64,000 nucleotides of DNA from an uncultured Cohaesibacter sp. (GTDB taxonomy: Bacteria > Pseudomonadota > Alphaproteobacteria > Rhizobiales > Cohaesibacteraceae), in assembly GCF_963677725.1 (NCBI RefSeq), contig NZ_OY782507.1, positions 496,001 through 560,000 on the forward strand, given 5' to 3'. The position numbers and the translations under genes are program-made. This document shows positions 18,401 through 27,942 of the stretch, piece after piece. The notes beneath the pieces are model-generated. The model made no database searches. It was not told the origin of the DNA and saw only the letters and a program-made list of their open reading frames with translations. How positions within the stretch are numbered: the first letter of the stretch is position 1; every line of letters starts with the position of its first letter.

Positions 18401-19990
18401 CTAAGTGTAGAAATCGTCTCCAATACGCCGATATTTTGGAAGTGTTGTCTCAATGATCAGGGAACCCTCTCTTTGATCGCGCCACTCCCGCATCTCCTCT
18501 TCGTGCATCGCAAGAGAGAGTAAGATGAGTGCCTCATGGACAAGTTCGAGCATCCTCTCTGTACTGCGCTGAAATGCGGTGATACCTTCTCGTTCAATGG
18601 AATCTTCGTTGTTTATTGCAAACGTCTCGGTCGTCAGCACTAGGCAGCGATGTTCAAGCGCGTTGCGCAGAGTGTTTAAATGAGCTGCCTCGGGTTCTAA
18701 CGAGTCATCCAATCTGCCCTGAGATTCTTTCGCCGTTCCAACAATATCGAACGATAACCAGTACAGGCCGCGAAGCGCAAGGTTTGGACGATCAGCGATC
18801 TTCGGATGTAGCGTGCGCCGTTTGCGAAGATCTGAATACCAAACGCCGCGAAGATCGACACGGTTTGGATCGTGCTCGAGTTCGAAGTACAAGTTTACAA
18901 AACCAGCGATCTTGTCGAGCAGACCATAAGCCGTTCGAAAGGCAAGTCGAAGCCTTTCTGCTCCGATTGAAAACGCAGGATAGTCAAGTGTGTCAACGAG
19001 GCAAACCTCATCATCAGCAAAGTGCGGGGGGCGGTCATCGAGTGGTTCTGCCTCCATCGCCTCATGGTAAAGTAGCCTTGCACTGATGAACTCCTGCTTC
19101 ATCTGATTGTACCACCCGAGCAAAGGAGAAACGGGGCCTTCCACAAATGTGTGGCTTGGTAAGTGCAGAGGATCGCTTGCTGCAATGGAATGTGGTCCGA
19201 GCATAACTAGAGGGTTAAGAAAAAACCGCCGCTCGAGCATGCGTAGCCGGTAGGCTTTTGCATCTTCTTCTCCAAGCGGCCATCCATTCATTTCTGTCTC
19301 TGCAAAAACCATATCAACGTTGACAGCGGAGCGTATCTCTCTTGCTTTTGCTTCGATCAAATCAATGATATTCGTCGGAGCACTTTCCCAGTCTAGGTCT
19401 GGATCGACGACATCCTCAAGATCGCGACATGCATACGCAGCGAGAACTGCGCGGTGCCCGATGTCATAGACCATCCGAGCAAATTCAAATCGCACCAGTC
19501 CGCGGTTCGCGCGTGCCATCGCGAATTTCGGTTTCGTTATCATTACAACCTCGTAGAGGCGTAATGCTTCAATCGGTCGTCCCAGCGTGCTCATCTGGTT
19601 CGCAAGATTTGTTAGAATCTGCGCGCGGCGGGATGGGCTTAGTGTCGCGAATGAAGGATCTGCGCGCGCTTGGCGGAGATAGAGTATTTGTCGTTCTCGA
19701 TGAGGTTGTCGCCATGCCCAATCTCGAGGATTTAAAATGGTCTGCAAGCCGTTTTGAACATTTGAGCGGAAATAGTAGATTAAAGCATCAGATACCTCTC
19801 CAGCCCCTAGAAGTTCAGCACATTCAATATCCAAGTCTTCGAGCGCAGTAATATTGCCGTTATCTATCGCTGTGTCGATGCGCAAAGCAAGCTCATCTAT
19901 CCGCATATCTGTTGTATCTTCAGGAATCACCGATCTGCGCCCGCTCACTACTAGAATTCCATTACCGCTTCCGCAGTCATTAGACAGCAT
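18401..19990 (-). CDS. HEPN-domain protein, LA2681-like
   Basis: Up to 529 residues; an internal ATG at 19906 (MRIDELALRID) is an equally good start. The N-terminal half is TPR-like helical sequence (RAQILTNLANQMSTLGRPIEALRLYEVV ... ARANRGLVRFEFA). The family signature LNPRDWAWRQPHRERQILYL is present near residues 85-105. The C-terminal domain carries RNALEH at about 442-447, the R-x4-H motif of HEPN ribonucleases. LA2681-like HEPN proteins are described as predicted defence or stress RNases. It is divergent from a KAP-type NTPase gene with roughly 100 bases between them, suggesting a pair. The family call is fairly sure; the activity is inferred from the motif. Confidence 0.75.
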   Translation of the reverse strand: MLSNDCGSGNGILVVSGRRSVIPEDTTDMRIDELALRIDTAIDNGNITALEDLDIECAELLGAGEVSDALIYYFRSNVQNGLQTILNPRDWAWRQPHRERQILYLRQARADPSFATLSPSRRAQILTNLANQMSTLGRPIEALRLYEVVMITKPKFAMARANRGLVRFEFARMVYDIGHRAVLAAYACRDLEDVVDPDLDWESAPTNIIDLIEAKAREIRSAVNVDMVFAETEMNGWPLGEEDAKAYRLRMLERRFFLNPLVMLGPHSIAASDPLHLPSHTFVEGPVSPLLGWYNQMKQEFISARLLYHEAMEAEPLDDRPPHFADDEVCLVDTLDYPAFSIGAERLRLAFRTAYGLLDKIAGFVNLYFELEHDPNRVDLRGVWYSDLRKRRTLHPKIADRPNLALRGLYWLSFDIVGTAKESQGRLDDSLEPEAAHLNTLRNALEHRCLVLTTETFAINNEDSIEREGITAFQRSTERMLELVHEALILLSLAMHEEEMREWRDQREGSLIIETTLPKYRRIGDDFYT

Positions 19991-20096
19991 GTTTCGTTTT
20001 CACCGTTACGTTGCATGCTCAGTTCAAATTTCCGTTGGCGGCTTCATACTATCCAACTACAGTATACTACACTGCAGTAGGAGGCTAGTTAGGGCA

Positions 20097-21914
20097 TTGA
20101 ATACGGCGGCGGCTAAAGCGCTTCATGAATACACTGAAATTAGTAATCCGAAATACGCTTTTTTGATTGAGGCCCCCTGGGGAACTGGCAAAACACATTT
20201 TGTGAAAAGTGGGTTTAGCGCCTCGATAGAAAGTGGCGATGCCCGTTATGTCTCATTAAGTGGCGTTAACAGCCCCCAAGAGTTTCGGAGGGCAATGTTA
20301 GCTGGCGTACGTGATGAAGGTTTTGCTAAAGCTGCTGCAACATTAGGTGATACACTGGGCAAGCTGGTAAACCTGAAAGACATAGGCTCTCTCGCTCAGG
20401 GTGTGATCGAAGATCAATTGATCAAGAACCTTCCCCGTCTTCTTATCTTCGATGATCTGGAACGCTGCGAAATGTCGCCGCCCGAAGTCTTCGGATTGAT
20501 CAATGACTTTGTTGAACACAAACGGAAGAATGTCGTTCTTTGTGGATTTCTTGAAAAAAGCGAAGCAACCGATTCTGAAAATGAGAAAGAAAAGGGAAAG
20601 CAATTCCTCAAGCTTAAAGAGAAGGTAATCGGAAGGACTGTCAGAATAGAGGCAGACCTATCCAAGGCTCTGCCAGAGTTCCTCAAGCATATGCGTGAAG
20701 GGACAGGTAAGCAGTGGTTTCTATCAAACGAAGAATTAGTTGTTTCGATATTCAGTTCCTCTAAACATGGAAATCTTAGGATATTAAGGCAGTGTCTGCA
20801 CGACTGTGGCCGTGTTATCGATGTTCTTGATGACGACCTGCGCTCGTCTAGAGATGCCATGCAGCGATTCGTTCGCACCTATCTCGTTCTGGCAATGGCC
20901 CTTGCCGCAGGCAATCTGAAACCTGAACATCTGGCTGATCGCGGCAGTCACAAATGGATTATGAAACCCGAGGAAGGGGAAGATCCGCATCCATTGTACG
21001 TCTGCTTCGAATCGGATCGTCAAGCAGAGATATACACGGGAAACTCAGCAAGCATTCTACCTCTAGATTTGGCTATATCGCTAATAGGAGTCGGCTACGA
21101 AGAACCCGAGACGATTAATGCGACTCTTCGCGGAACAAATCAGTTTACCGGCCAAGAAGAAATGCCTCTCTGGCGACGGTTCGTCTCATGGCGCGAGTTG
21201 CCCATGAAGGAACTATCTTCAACGCATCAAGAAGCACTAGAGTACGTTCTTAAATCCGAGCAAATCGAACCCGGCCCCTATTTGCATCTGGCTCATGACC
21301 TAATTTCCATCGCAGAAGACGGGGGTGAAAGCGCTAAAGAGCTCGCAGAACAGATTGAGAGGCGCCTTGATGAATTATCCCAAAAGGGGTTAATTCCTGC
21401 CGCTCGTTATGGAACCCAGTATGGGTGGAGCAACGCCAGATCATTCTCGTTCGGAGGTTTTGGGTTTGAAGCTCATGGATTGATCAAGCCGTTGGTTGAA
21501 ATGATGAGAGCGCTTCAGCTGTCCGCTTTTAAAGACACCGAAACGGATGAAGCGGTCCGTTTGTTGAAACTTCTACAAAATGATATTGACGCATTCACAA
21601 ACGAGTTTGCTTGGGAAAACAAACACAACAAATATAGTAGAACCGAAATCCTTCACAATATCGCTCCGCAAGACTTTGCAGGTGTGGTGTTTAGCAACAT
21701 AGTGTCCGGAAATTTTGAAACTATCGGCAAGCTTCTGGAGATGCTGGCGAGTCGGATACCACATGGAGAGACATGGACCAAAGAAGTGGAATGGTCAAAG
21801 AAACTCAAAGGTTTTCTAGTTGAACTCGCTGAACAAGCTGGGCCCCTCGAAAAAGCACGAATGAAGTGGTTCTTTGGCTTTCATTGGAGATTTCCAGAAG
21901 AATGCAGTAACTGA
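20097..21914 (+). CDS. KAP-type P-loop NTPase, probable defence protein
   Basis: 605 residues from a TTG at 20097, preceded by TAGGAGG about 13 bases upstream; longer in-frame starts would overlap the divergent HEPN gene. Walker A is APWGTGKTH (about 26-34) and Walker B is LLIFDDLERC (about 115-124), followed by an arginine-rich sensor region. The layout (Walker A very near the N-terminus, FDDLER Walker B, long insert, helical C-terminal half) fits KAP-family STAND-like NTPases found in phage-defence loci. No membrane segments are obvious. Divergent pairing with a HEPN RNase suggests an NTPase-controlled abortive response, which is inference. Confidence 0.75.
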   Translation: MNTAAAKALHEYTEISNPKYAFLIEAPWGTGKTHFVKSGFSASIESGDARYVSLSGVNSPQEFRRAMLAGVRDEGFAKAAATLGDTLGKLVNLKDIGSLAQGVIEDQLIKNLPRLLIFDDLERCEMSPPEVFGLINDFVEHKRKNVVLCGFLEKSEATDSENEKEKGKQFLKLKEKVIGRTVRIEADLSKALPEFLKHMREGTGKQWFLSNEELVVSIFSSSKHGNLRILRQCLHDCGRVIDVLDDDLRSSRDAMQRFVRTYLVLAMALAAGNLKPEHLADRGSHKWIMKPEEGEDPHPLYVCFESDRQAEIYTGNSASILPLDLAISLIGVGYEEPETINATLRGTNQFTGQEEMPLWRRFVSWRELPMKELSSTHQEALEYVLKSEQIEPGPYLHLAHDLISIAEDGGESAKELAEQIERRLDELSQKGLIPAARYGTQYGWSNARSFSFGGFGFEAHGLIKPLVEMMRALQLSAFKDTETDEAVRLLKLLQNDIDAFTNEFAWENKHNKYSRTEILHNIAPQDFAGVVFSNIVSGNFETIGKLLEMLASRIPHGETWTKEVEWSKKLKGFLVELAEQAGPLEKARMKWFFGFHWRFPEECSN

Positions 21915-22188
21915 GTGCCCTTGGCATTCACGAATGGCCGCTTTGGCCTGCGGTACTGGAGATCTCGCACGCACACCAAATGTCCGCAATCCGCCTACTT
22001 TGCTAAAAGACTGCCCAGATTAACTGACATCACGGCACTGCAGCAAATGTCTCCTTCGTCCGCATTGCTGAATTTCGTTTGTCGCCGATGCTGTAATGCA
22101 ATGGAAGGTCTGTTGCCCCAAATCGTCGAGTAGAAGGCAATGTGATTGCAAGTCTGAGTGACTTCGGCCTATCGACAGTAATTTATCG

Positions 22189-22535
22189 TTATATTCCAGT
22201 GCCCATCTTTGTCCCGTAGGGCGTGCCATTTTCGACAAAAAGCCCTTGCAGCTTAGGTAGTTGCGAGGGCTTTTGTCCAACGAGACGGTAAAGGTTGGAC
22301 ATCATTTCAGCCTCGCCATTGCATTGTCGGCCATCTTTTTCCTTGTTCGCTGCCCTTACATATTTGCGGGCTTGCTGCGGGCTTCTGTGGCCGAGGAACG
22401 TCTTGACTTCAAACTCGGTGCCGCCTGCTTCTGCCAGCTTTGTTGCACCGGCTTTGCGCAATCGATGTGCTGTTCCAGGACCGCCAGCTTCCTTGCATTG
22501 TTTCCCAAACCAATTGCCGATGGCCAGTATTCAGG
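22189..22535 (-). pseudogene. Tyrosine recombinase C-terminal fragment
   Basis: The minus-strand frame reads GNWFGKQCKEAGGPGTAHRLRKAGATKLAEAGGTEFEVKTFLGHRSPQQARKY in sequence, containing the H-x-L-R box and the LGHRS...Y box of phage-type integrases. An in-frame stop lies directly upstream of GNWF, and nothing before it matches, so only the catalytic C-terminus remains. It is a remnant of an older element, outside and just left of the present island. Confidence 0.75.
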
Positions 22536-22604
22536 CCCAGTTCCTTTAATTCTTCTGTCATACGCAGTCGGCCATAGCTAAGCTACCCAGATCGTGGCGC
22601 GGTT

Positions 22605-22985
22605 GCTCTTAGATATGCGCCAGAACAATCATATCAGTTCGTTGTCTTTGACTGGCGTGGCGACTGAAAAAGGCATGAAAACCTCGAGTACTGACTTCCA
22701 TAACCTGACAAAGCCGAGTGATAGAGAAGATGTTGCAGTGTTCTTCGATGACTCTGAACCTCTTGACTTTTAGCTCGGGAAGATCTCTCTCAGCGATGCG
22801 AGCATCGCTTGCCGGTCACCGCATCGTTGCCTTTTTTTGAATGTCTCGCTCCTCCTTGAGGATGCGGATCTCTCGTCGGAGCCGCTCAATCTCTTTGGAG
22901 CGCTCTTGATCCTGCGCTGATATCTCGCCTGTCGACATTCTTCGCTCTTGGACCGTCCCATAACAAATCTCCTCTGTTGCATAAT
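22605..22985 (-). pseudogene. IS3-family transposase remnants (OrfA and OrfB pieces)
   Basis: 22845-22960 reads ERSKEIERLRREIRILKEERDIQKKA, the leucine-zipper end of an IS3 OrfA. 22605-22785, in another frame, reads PELKVKRFRVIEEHCNIFSI ... LCQVMEVSTRGFHAFFSRHA, the start of OrfB. Everything downstream of OrfB residue about 60 is missing. It is inactive. Confidence 0.7.
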
Positions 22986-23362
22986 ATGCTTCCAAAGGAG
23001 CGGAACATTTCTGTGACAGGTCCAATCGGAAATTGATGCTGTCGCTTTTACGCAAAACCAATTGAAAGCATGCCGTCATTGCCTGCAAACAGGCGCCATG
23101 AGGAGTTGAAACAAAATCGTTTTGAAGCTCTCAGTACTCCACTTAGCTTTGATGCGGTGCAAGCATATAGAATCGAGCCGCGTCGGAAACACCATTTTAA
23201 ATAGCCGTACGATAGATCATGGCAGAGCACCGCGACCGATAGTGACCAAACTTACGCACTTCGCGTTTAAAGTGTTGGATAGCAAAAATGAATGGACGAA
23301 GAGTTAGGGAAGAAAACCCGGCAGCCCTAATGTACCAATTAAAACAATATCTTAAAAAGGGG

Positions 23363-23378
23363 AATGGCGGAGAGGAAG
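23363..23378. repeat. Left attachment site of the island (attL core)
   Basis: 16-bp copy of the tRNA-Ser 3' end (AATGGCGGAGAGGAAG), identical to 55523-55538; matching ends abruptly on both sides. It lies about 160 bases upstream of the integrase start. Confidence 0.85.
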
Positions 23379-23464
23379 TCCTTCTGGCGGATCTGGCCGA
23401 TATTGATTTTTCTTTTTGTTTCTAGAAGTTTAGCCCTACTTGCTTTGTGAGCATTCAAACGGAA

Positions 23465-23486
23465 TGTGTAGCAAAAAGTGTAGCAA
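23465..23486 (+). promoter_or_regulatory. Candidate arm-type recombinase site, left
   Basis: Two tandem TGTAGCAA words (TGTGTAGCAAAA then GTGTAGCAA). The same 22-base element with one mismatch lies at 55427-55448, about equally far inside the other island end. In an excised circle the two copies would flank the joined att core, as integrase arm sites do. The role is inferred. Confidence 0.45.
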
Positions 23487-23535
23487 CCGTCGTTGGCCGG
23501 ACGACGTTGCAACACTGGTGAAAAGGGTACAATTC

Positions 23536-24867
23536 ATGAGCGGTTTGATCAAGCGCGGTAAAGGAACTTTCCATTTCAGGATGCGGGTCCCGAAGGAATA
23601 TGTCGGCGTCGCCGGAAAGACCGAGATCCATCGAACATTGAAGACAGACAGCGCTCGCCAGGCCGCCGAATTGGTTCCAGCCATGAGGAAGGGAATCTTG
23701 GACGAGCTTGAGGCTTTGAAGCTTCTTCAGGACCAGCCGAATAATGCAGATGCCTACCGGGCTGCTCAAGATATCGTCAAAAAGCGAGGTCTCAACTATC
23801 TGCCGTCTGAGTCATTGCTGCTGGCTCCGCTGGAGGAGACCCTGGTTCGCTTCGAAAAACTTGCGGAAGGAGATGATATTGGGGCTGCCCGTGCTCTTCT
23901 CGGAGGCGTTGAAGAGCCAGGTTTGCGGTTGTCAGAATTGGTGGCCACTGTTGAAGAATTCTGCGCTCATGACAACAAGCACAAGAATGACGACCAATTG
24001 CGCAAATGGCGTAACCCGAGGAAAAAGGCGGTCCGAAACCTCATGAAATCGATCGGAAACAAGGACATCCTCGTATCCGAAATCGACGCCGCCGCCGTCC
24101 AAAAACACAAGATGTTCTGGCAGAAAAAAGTCTCTTCGGGAAAAACAAAGCCTGATACTGCCAACAAGGATTTTATCCTCATGCGTTCGATGCTAAGCGC
24201 CTATTACGAAAGCATAGGAATGACTGAACCACCCCAGCCTTATCAGGGCATTGGCATCAAGAAGGACCGTTATGAGAAACCTAACCGGAAACTCGAGATC
24301 CCGGTAAACTGGATGACGGAAAAATGGTTTGCCCTTGGCGCTTTGGATGGCATCAATGACGAAGCAATCGACATTCTGCTGATTTCCATCGAAACAGGGT
24401 GCCGTCAGAGTGAGATTTCAAATTTACCCCCGCATGCCATTGTGCTGGATCATCCGATCCCGCACCTTCATATCAAGGTGGAAGAAGGAGACATGTGTCG
24501 CGAGGTTAAGAATACAGCTTCTCAAAGGATGGTACCCCTCGTCGGTGTCGCTCTGGCAGCAGCCAAACGGCACCCTGAAGGATTTCCAAAGTATCGTGGC
24601 AACAGCAACTATTCCAACACGATAAACAAGGTTCTCAGGGAAAGAGGCTTGCTACCTACCGAGAAGCACACAGTTGGCGGCACAAGGCACTCGTTTGAAT
24701 CTCGCCTCAAAAAGGTTCAACTGCCCAATGACGACCGTGGCGAATTGATGGGCCACAGCGTCAAGGCTATCCGCGATCGCGAACTCTATGGCGATGACAT
24801 GACCCTTGAGGACAAATTGGCCTTGCACAAGCTTATCGTACTTCCCGTGCCCAAACATTTGGAATGA
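23536..24867 (+). CDS. int: Tyrosine integrase of the island
   Basis: 443 residues from the ATG at 23536 (MSGLIKRGKGTFHFRMRVPK); a longer frame from 23440 would run through the candidate arm site. The complete catalytic set is present: Arg290 (TGCR), Lys325 (VKNT), His385 and Arg390 (RHSFESR), His407 (MGHS) and Tyr418 (RELYG). An N-terminal core-binding domain precedes it. Such enzymes catalyse site-specific integration and excision. Position next to attL and the tRNA-derived core make it the island's own integrase. A decayed paralogue of its C-terminal half lies at 31569-32171. Confidence 0.93.
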   Translation: MSGLIKRGKGTFHFRMRVPKEYVGVAGKTEIHRTLKTDSARQAAELVPAMRKGILDELEALKLLQDQPNNADAYRAAQDIVKKRGLNYLPSESLLLAPLEETLVRFEKLAEGDDIGAARALLGGVEEPGLRLSELVATVEEFCAHDNKHKNDDQLRKWRNPRKKAVRNLMKSIGNKDILVSEIDAAAVQKHKMFWQKKVSSGKTKPDTANKDFILMRSMLSAYYESIGMTEPPQPYQGIGIKKDRYEKPNRKLEIPVNWMTEKWFALGALDGINDEAIDILLISIETGCRQSEISNLPPHAIVLDHPIPHLHIKVEEGDMCREVKNTASQRMVPLVGVALAAAKRHPEGFPKYRGNSNYSNTINKVLRERGLLPTEKHTVGGTRHSFESRLKKVQLPNDDRGELMGHSVKAIRDRELYGDDMTLEDKLALHKLIVLPVPKHLE

Positions 24868-24918
24868 CCCCTGCCCCCTTAACACCATGACCAGAACTCC
24901 ACAACCGAAAGCACTTCC

Positions 24919-25335
24919 TTGCATAAGGCGCTCCCGTCGTTGGTCCTTGAAAAGACGGTTCTCATTTCGCGGCTTTGGCGATCTCTTTGTGAACCGGAAA
25001 TCTTGCCAATTCGGTTCCAACATGGTCACGCATGTGTCATCCGCTTTCGAAAATCTGAAGGCCACCTCCTCGGATACATTCTCGATGCAGCTGGCAAACC
25101 GCTTCTGATCCGAACAGTGGAACAACATCGCGAAATAGTGCGTTCAGTTCATAATGATTGCCATCTTGTTCTTCATCTAATCGAGAAAGGGGATGGTCCG
25201 GCGACATGGTGGTATGAGTTTCGAATATACGGCACACTCATCAGCATTCACTTTATATCGGTGAAAACACCGTCAGACTGCATAAGAGTCATTCGTTCAG
25301 AGAATTTTGACCCTGTTAGAATTGACGAGAAATAG
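24919..25335 (+). CDS. Unknown small protein (uncertain)
   Basis: 138-residue frame. The part from about residue 25 (PIRFQHGHACVIRF ... GHLLGYILDAAGKPLLIR ... THLVLHLIEKGDGPATWWYEF-like region) reads like a folded beta-rich protein, whereas the first 25 residues do not, so the real start may be internal. It sits between int and the iteron cluster. No family is recognised, and there is no clear ribosome-binding site. Confidence 0.35.
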   Translation: MHKALPSLVLEKTVLISRLWRSLCEPEILPIRFQHGHACVIRFRKSEGHLLGYILDAAGKPLLIRTVEQHREIVRSVHNDCHLVLHLIEKGDGPATWWYEFRIYGTLISIHFISVKTPSDCIRVIRSENFDPVRIDEK

Positions 25336-25433
25336 CTCGCGGCCTTTACGAGTTCCTCTCATCCGAAGAACATACTACACGCCGGTTATTCAGCAATACC
25401 GAAAGCCTGGTCTAAAAATAAGGCCTACGCGGA

Positions 25434-25538
25434 AAAGTTTGATCCATTCCGAAAAAAGTTTGATCCATTCCGAAAAAATCTTGATCCATTCCGAAAAAAA
25501 ATTGATCCAATTGCTAAAAAGCTTGATCGAATGCTCCA
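25434..25538. repeat. Iteron cluster: five repeats at exact 21-bp spacing
   Basis: The word TTGATCC or TTGATCG recurs with its GATC beginning at 25441, 25462, 25483, 25504 and 25525, a constant period of 21 bp (two helical turns). The first three units are nearly identical (GATCCATTCCGAAAAA), and the last two decay. Such phased direct repeats upstream of a Rep-like gene are typical of iteron replication origins. A 21-bp period also leaves both strands open as a 7-residue peptide repeat, which I regard as a by-product. Confidence 0.75.
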
Positions 25539-25884
25539 AAACTGTGACAGCAAGTAAGAAAATTGTGACTGATTCTTCCGTATACATCTGGATCTATTGT
25601 TAAATCTCAACTCATCAAATGGGTTTATAAATGTTCAGAATCAAACCGAATATATAAGAATACACAGAAGCGATGAGAAAGGATGTGTTCTTGTCCTTGA
25701 TAATTGTTACATGGCACCTTCACTTCCTAACTAGGTTATGTGTCTTGGTGAAAGAGGCTTTTGAGGACACATCTTCTCGGATTCGCAGCAAGGCAACTTT
25801 TTCCGGTTCAGGATGTAAATACTGTTTTGTTTGCCACTGAAACGACCCCATGTAGCATGAGTGACAAGAATTCGGGACAAAGAC

Positions 25885-26646
25885 ATGGCATCACGCAATA
25901 AATCACTATACTCAACCTCGCTGGAACACGTCGCTCAAGAGCTGAATATCAAACCCAGTTATCCGTTGCCCGGCATGGTTTGCAACATCATCCATTCCAT
26001 GAGGGGCCTAAATGGGCCAGCTACCCGCATATTAATCGCATTGCTTTGGTTCAGCAGTCATAATCTCCGGCGAGATGTGGTCCCACCCTATCGGATCTAT
26101 CTGGGATTCCTGCGAAAAGCATCAGGGTTTGCAGCCTATCGCTCAAATTGCGAACTGATCAAGAAAATTTACGTCCTCATCGACATTTGCAACAGACGGG
26201 CCGAGTTGGAGAACGACCCTCTGATTCAAACCATTCGCTTTGTGAAAGAAGAGAGTGTCGATTACCTTGAATGGGATGTGCAGGAAACCATCAAGGCGGA
26301 GATGATTGCCCCATCAAATTATGCATATGTCGAGATGCGGGATATTGTAGAGATCACAGATATTTTCGATATCAAAATATATCTCAAGGCAACAATCGTA
26401 AAAAATATGAGCAACAAGCAATTTGTCTTAAATGTAGACAAATTAAAGGAAGAATATGGAATTTCCCGAAACCCAGCGGTCACTCAAAAGGTGCAAAGGT
26501 CCGTTTCAAGACTTAACAAGATCATAGGATACGATCTTATATACTCCGTGAAGAAGAAAAAATATTTAAACAAGAACGAAAAAATCGTCATTTCGATCAG
26601 AAATTACCAGCCTGACGCCAAAAGCTCCGCATTGGCAGCAAAATAA
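25885..26646 (+). CDS. Replication-initiator-like protein
   Basis: About 253 residues from the ATG at 25885 (MASRNKSLYSTS). It is basic and helical: two similar halves, the first around GPATRILIALLWFSSHNLRR, the second around KQFVLNVDKLKEEYGISRNP and SVSRLNKIIGYDLIYSVKKKKY, could be the paired winged helices of an iteron-binding Rep. The assignment rests mainly on context: an iteron cluster lies 350 bases upstream. If right, it would bind the iterons and let the excised island replicate. The low GC of the gene differs from the cas region. It could instead be an unrelated DNA-binding protein. Confidence 0.45.
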   Translation: MASRNKSLYSTSLEHVAQELNIKPSYPLPGMVCNIIHSMRGLNGPATRILIALLWFSSHNLRRDVVPPYRIYLGFLRKASGFAAYRSNCELIKKIYVLIDICNRRAELENDPLIQTIRFVKEESVDYLEWDVQETIKAEMIAPSNYAYVEMRDIVEITDIFDIKIYLKATIVKNMSNKQFVLNVDKLKEEYGISRNPAVTQKVQRSVSRLNKIIGYDLIYSVKKKKYLNKNEKIVISIRNYQPDAKSSALAAK

Positions 26647-26849
26647 AGCCCATACCAGAGCCTGCCTCGCCTGAAAAATCGTAGAGACAAGACAATTAAT
26701 CCGAAAAAATCATTATAAATCAAAGCACCATTCGAAATTTAAAAAAATATTAATAATTATTTTTGTTTGAATCAAAACGGACCTACTTCCTGATTGCAGG
26801 AATAATTCTGCAACCGCTCCGGCGGAAATTCCGGGAATAGGACAAAACG

Positions 26850-27617
26850 ATGAGACAAATCTCTTTCGAAGAATTCAAACAAATGCTTGCCCGCGGTGAC
26901 TGGAACCAGAGCCAATTCCACGAGGTTATGGACGAATTTAAGCATCACCGCACAACATGGGACGTTCAGAAGCAGGTCTACAGGGATGTCGTGATCCCTC
27001 GTGTCTTGGGTTGGGCATCCAAAGTCTCAGAGCTCGAAGGTATAGAAGTTACCTATTCAGAGTATTTTGGTTACGACGATCACGATCCGGCCTCCCTTAC
27101 AACAACAACAGATGGGATAGGCGACGTCTGGGTTTTGAAAGGAGCGTCGATCATCGACGAAAACGGGTCTGAAATGGACATCAATGAGCTCGCGCCCAAA
27201 CTGCCTTGCGCATTTTCAGACGTCGATTATAGCAAGTTGATCATTGAGCAGGTAACCGACATTGATGTCGATGAAAACTCAGAAGTGGCAACCTACAAAC
27301 TCAAGGTTGATAATGCACCGAGCGTGCTTTTTACCGGCCAATGTCTCGCGAGTGTTGCAAGCTCTGACAATCAGGCTGCAGGTCTCAACTATAGTGGCCA
27401 ACGCGGTCGTTGCAGGAGCTATGGTCTTTATAAGACTCAAGGCGGCAAATATATCTGCCGCCGTATTGACTGCACAGCCAGGGACGACGAACGCGATTGC
27501 TATTCGGCCAAGGTTTGCGACACTCTTGATCAGGTGAAAGATTTCTTTGGCTATGATTGGCTCGCCAAGGATCTCTACGAAGAAGCAGGGATTGATGACT
27601 CAGTTGCAGTTGCATAG
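26850..27617 (+). CDS. Unknown protein with C-terminal cysteine cluster
   Basis: 255 residues, start MRQISFEEFKQMLARGDWNQ. The acidic, soluble N-terminal two thirds show no known motif. The C-terminal third has five closely spaced cysteines (188, 203, 208, 217, 223: GRCRSYGLYK, YICRRIDC, RDCYSAKVC), which could bind a metal. A strong terminator follows immediately. The upstream 200 bases are very AT-rich, suggesting its own promoter. I cannot assign a function. Confidence 0.75.
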   Translation: MRQISFEEFKQMLARGDWNQSQFHEVMDEFKHHRTTWDVQKQVYRDVVIPRVLGWASKVSELEGIEVTYSEYFGYDDHDPASLTTTTDGIGDVWVLKGASIIDENGSEMDINELAPKLPCAFSDVDYSKLIIEQVTDIDVDENSEVATYKLKVDNAPSVLFTGQCLASVASSDNQAAGLNYSGQRGRCRSYGLYKTQGGKYICRRIDCTARDDERDCYSAKVCDTLDQVKDFFGYDWLAKDLYEEAGIDDSVAVA

Positions 27618-27620
27618 GGT

Positions 27621-27646
27621 AAGGGGCTTCGGCCCCTTCTCTTTTT
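27621..27646 (+). terminator. Intrinsic terminator
   Basis: AAGGGGC-TTCG-GCCCCTT stem with a stable UUCG-type tetraloop, followed by CTCTTTTT, directly after the stop of the 255-residue gene. Confidence 0.9.
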
Positions 27647-27942
27647 CGGCGGTCCGAATTGCTCTGTAGGTCTGAACTCTGGTTGCCAGATCGGGTATTG
27701 CTGGTATTTCAAAACAGATTTGCGTTGGATGACGGCTTATCAAGCATACGTCGTCATATCGAGATGAAAATCGTCCCACGAATCTACCTCGGTTGGTTTA
27801 TTCGTTATTTCTTTGTTTGCGGACCAGCATTCAGGATCAGCCTGTAACGGCAACTACATTTCAACTATTTTGCTCAAACTGAGCTCAAACATCATCAAAA
27901 GGAGATGTGCCATGTAAGTACAAATCTACAAGGAGACCTTAT

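Noticed and set aside
22189-22535. Integrase fragment as the integrase of the present island
   Set aside because: It lies outside the att repeats, is truncated and belongs to a different recombinase subgroup; the complete enzyme at 23536 fits better.
25307-25603. 98-residue frame with a seven-residue repeat (SLIHSEK) and a matching minus-strand frame
   Set aside because: A 21-bp iteron keeps both strands open; no ribosome-binding site, and the iteron explanation accounts for the pattern.
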